A stretch of DNA of 5,118 bases from Methanomassiliicoccus sp. (GTDB lineage: Archaea > Thermoplasmatota > Thermoplasmata > Methanomassiliicoccales > JACIVX01), in NCBI GenBank assembly GCA_020725985.1, contig DYTM01000111.1:1-5118 (forward strand), written 5' to 3'. Shown in pieces: positions 4,975 to 5,118 of this stretch; the stretch's first letter is position 1; every line of letters starts with the position of its first letter. The notes beneath the pieces were generated by a model. It saw only the letters and a list, made by a program, of their open reading frames with translations, was not told the origin of the DNA and did not search any database. A program made the position numbers and the translations under genes.

Positions 4975-4981
4975 GTGGGCA

Positions 4982-5118
4982 ATGGTCAAGTCGGGGAAGT
5001 TCGCGCTTGCCGCTTTTGCGCTGCTACTTCTCATCCCGATGATCGCCTCTCCGGCGGCAGCGGCCGACGGTGACGTCGACAAAGCCGATACCGCCTGGGT
5101 GATGATCTCGACCGCTCT
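4982..5118 (+). CDS. amt: Ammonium transporter (Amt/MEP/Rh family), N-terminal 45 codons, 3' end outside window
   Basis: Amt proteins are trimeric membrane channels that take up ammonium. The visible part is an N-terminal signal peptide, MVKSGK followed by a hydrophobic core (about residues 7-22) and an Ala-rich end (SPAAAA), with likely cleavage before Asp29. After it comes DKADTAWVMISTAL, the strongly conserved entry to the first channel helix in this family (D-T-A-W-V-x-I-S-T-A-L). A cleaved signal peptide is known from E. coli AmtB; other archaeal Amt proteins, such as Archaeoglobus Amt1, start directly at the helix. The frame remains open to the window edge, so most of the protein, and any following glnK-type PII gene, cannot be seen. 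The leader upstream contains a dyad and a long stem that may mediate nitrogen control. Confidence 0.85.
   Translation, partial: MVKSGKFALAAFALLLLIPMIASPAAAADGDVDKADTAWVMISTA

Larger units (their letters stand above)
4637..4981. other. 345-bp divergent intergenic region
   Basis: The region separates the minus-strand disulfide oxidoreductase from the plus-strand ammonium transporter. From left to right it holds a TATA-like box for the leftward gene (4668-4679), about 120 bp (4680-4797) in which I see no gene or clear motif apart from a 7-bp spaced inverted repeat ATCGGAA/TTCCGAT (4708-4714/4758-4764), an AT-rich patch with a perfect dyad (4799-4835), and a structured stretch (4853-4955) leading to the transporter. 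Frames open across it have no recognisable product and cross the promoter-like elements. Confidence 0.6.

Noticed and set aside
4779..4982. Minus-strand open frame of 67 codons in the same spacer
   Set aside because: It begins across the ammonium transporter start, has no ribosome site or promoter, and is not recognisable.

Overview
The window looks like archaeal chromosome. It is GC-rich, with short AT-rich TATA-like boxes about 25-40 bp upstream of several starts (clearest at 1039-1048, ahead of a probably leaderless start at 1071) and pyrimidine-tract rather than hairpin-U terminators. The gene content (class A flavodiiron protein, desulforedoxin-like protein) points to an anaerobe or oxygen-sensitive organism. 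A euryarchaeote, perhaps of the Thermoplasmatota or a methanogen-related lineage, would fit, but this is inference; no rRNA or other phylogenetic marker is present.

Layout: (1) positions 1-891 hold an oxygen/NO-detoxification pair on the plus strand: the C-terminal part of a flavodiiron protein (FprA/ROO family) and, 29 bp later, a tiny desulforedoxin-like iron protein that has a strong Shine-Dalgarno but apparently an ACG start. A T-rich terminator follows. (2) 1071-1967 is a stand-alone PHP-superfamily phosphoesterase with two hydrophobic C-terminal segments, driven by its own TATA box. (3) 2065-3201 is a zinc-dependent medium-chain alcohol dehydrogenase of unknown substrate. Its leader contains a 10-bp hairpin that overlaps the Shine-Dalgarno. 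(4) 3230-4636, minus strand and convergent with the dehydrogenase, is a pyridine nucleotide-disulfide oxidoreductase of the dihydrolipoamide dehydrogenase/mycothione reductase type, ending in an alternating histidine tail. (5) 4637-4981 is a 345-bp divergent intergenic region with a perfect 7-bp-arm dyad and a 14-bp long-range stem. (6) 4982 to the window end is the start of an ammonium transporter gene with a cleavable-type signal peptide, cut by the window edge.

The genes do not form one pathway. The theme of the left and centre is redox chemistry: flavodiiron protein plus desulforedoxin, an NAD(P)-dependent dehydrogenase and a flavin disulfide reductase. The right end is nitrogen uptake. 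I see no CRISPR array, mobile element, tRNA or rRNA. The points that most merit a second look are the ACG-started desulforedoxin, the structured leaders before the dehydrogenase and the ammonium transporter, and the histidine tail of the disulfide reductase. I do not see convincing evidence for an entirely new multi-gene system.
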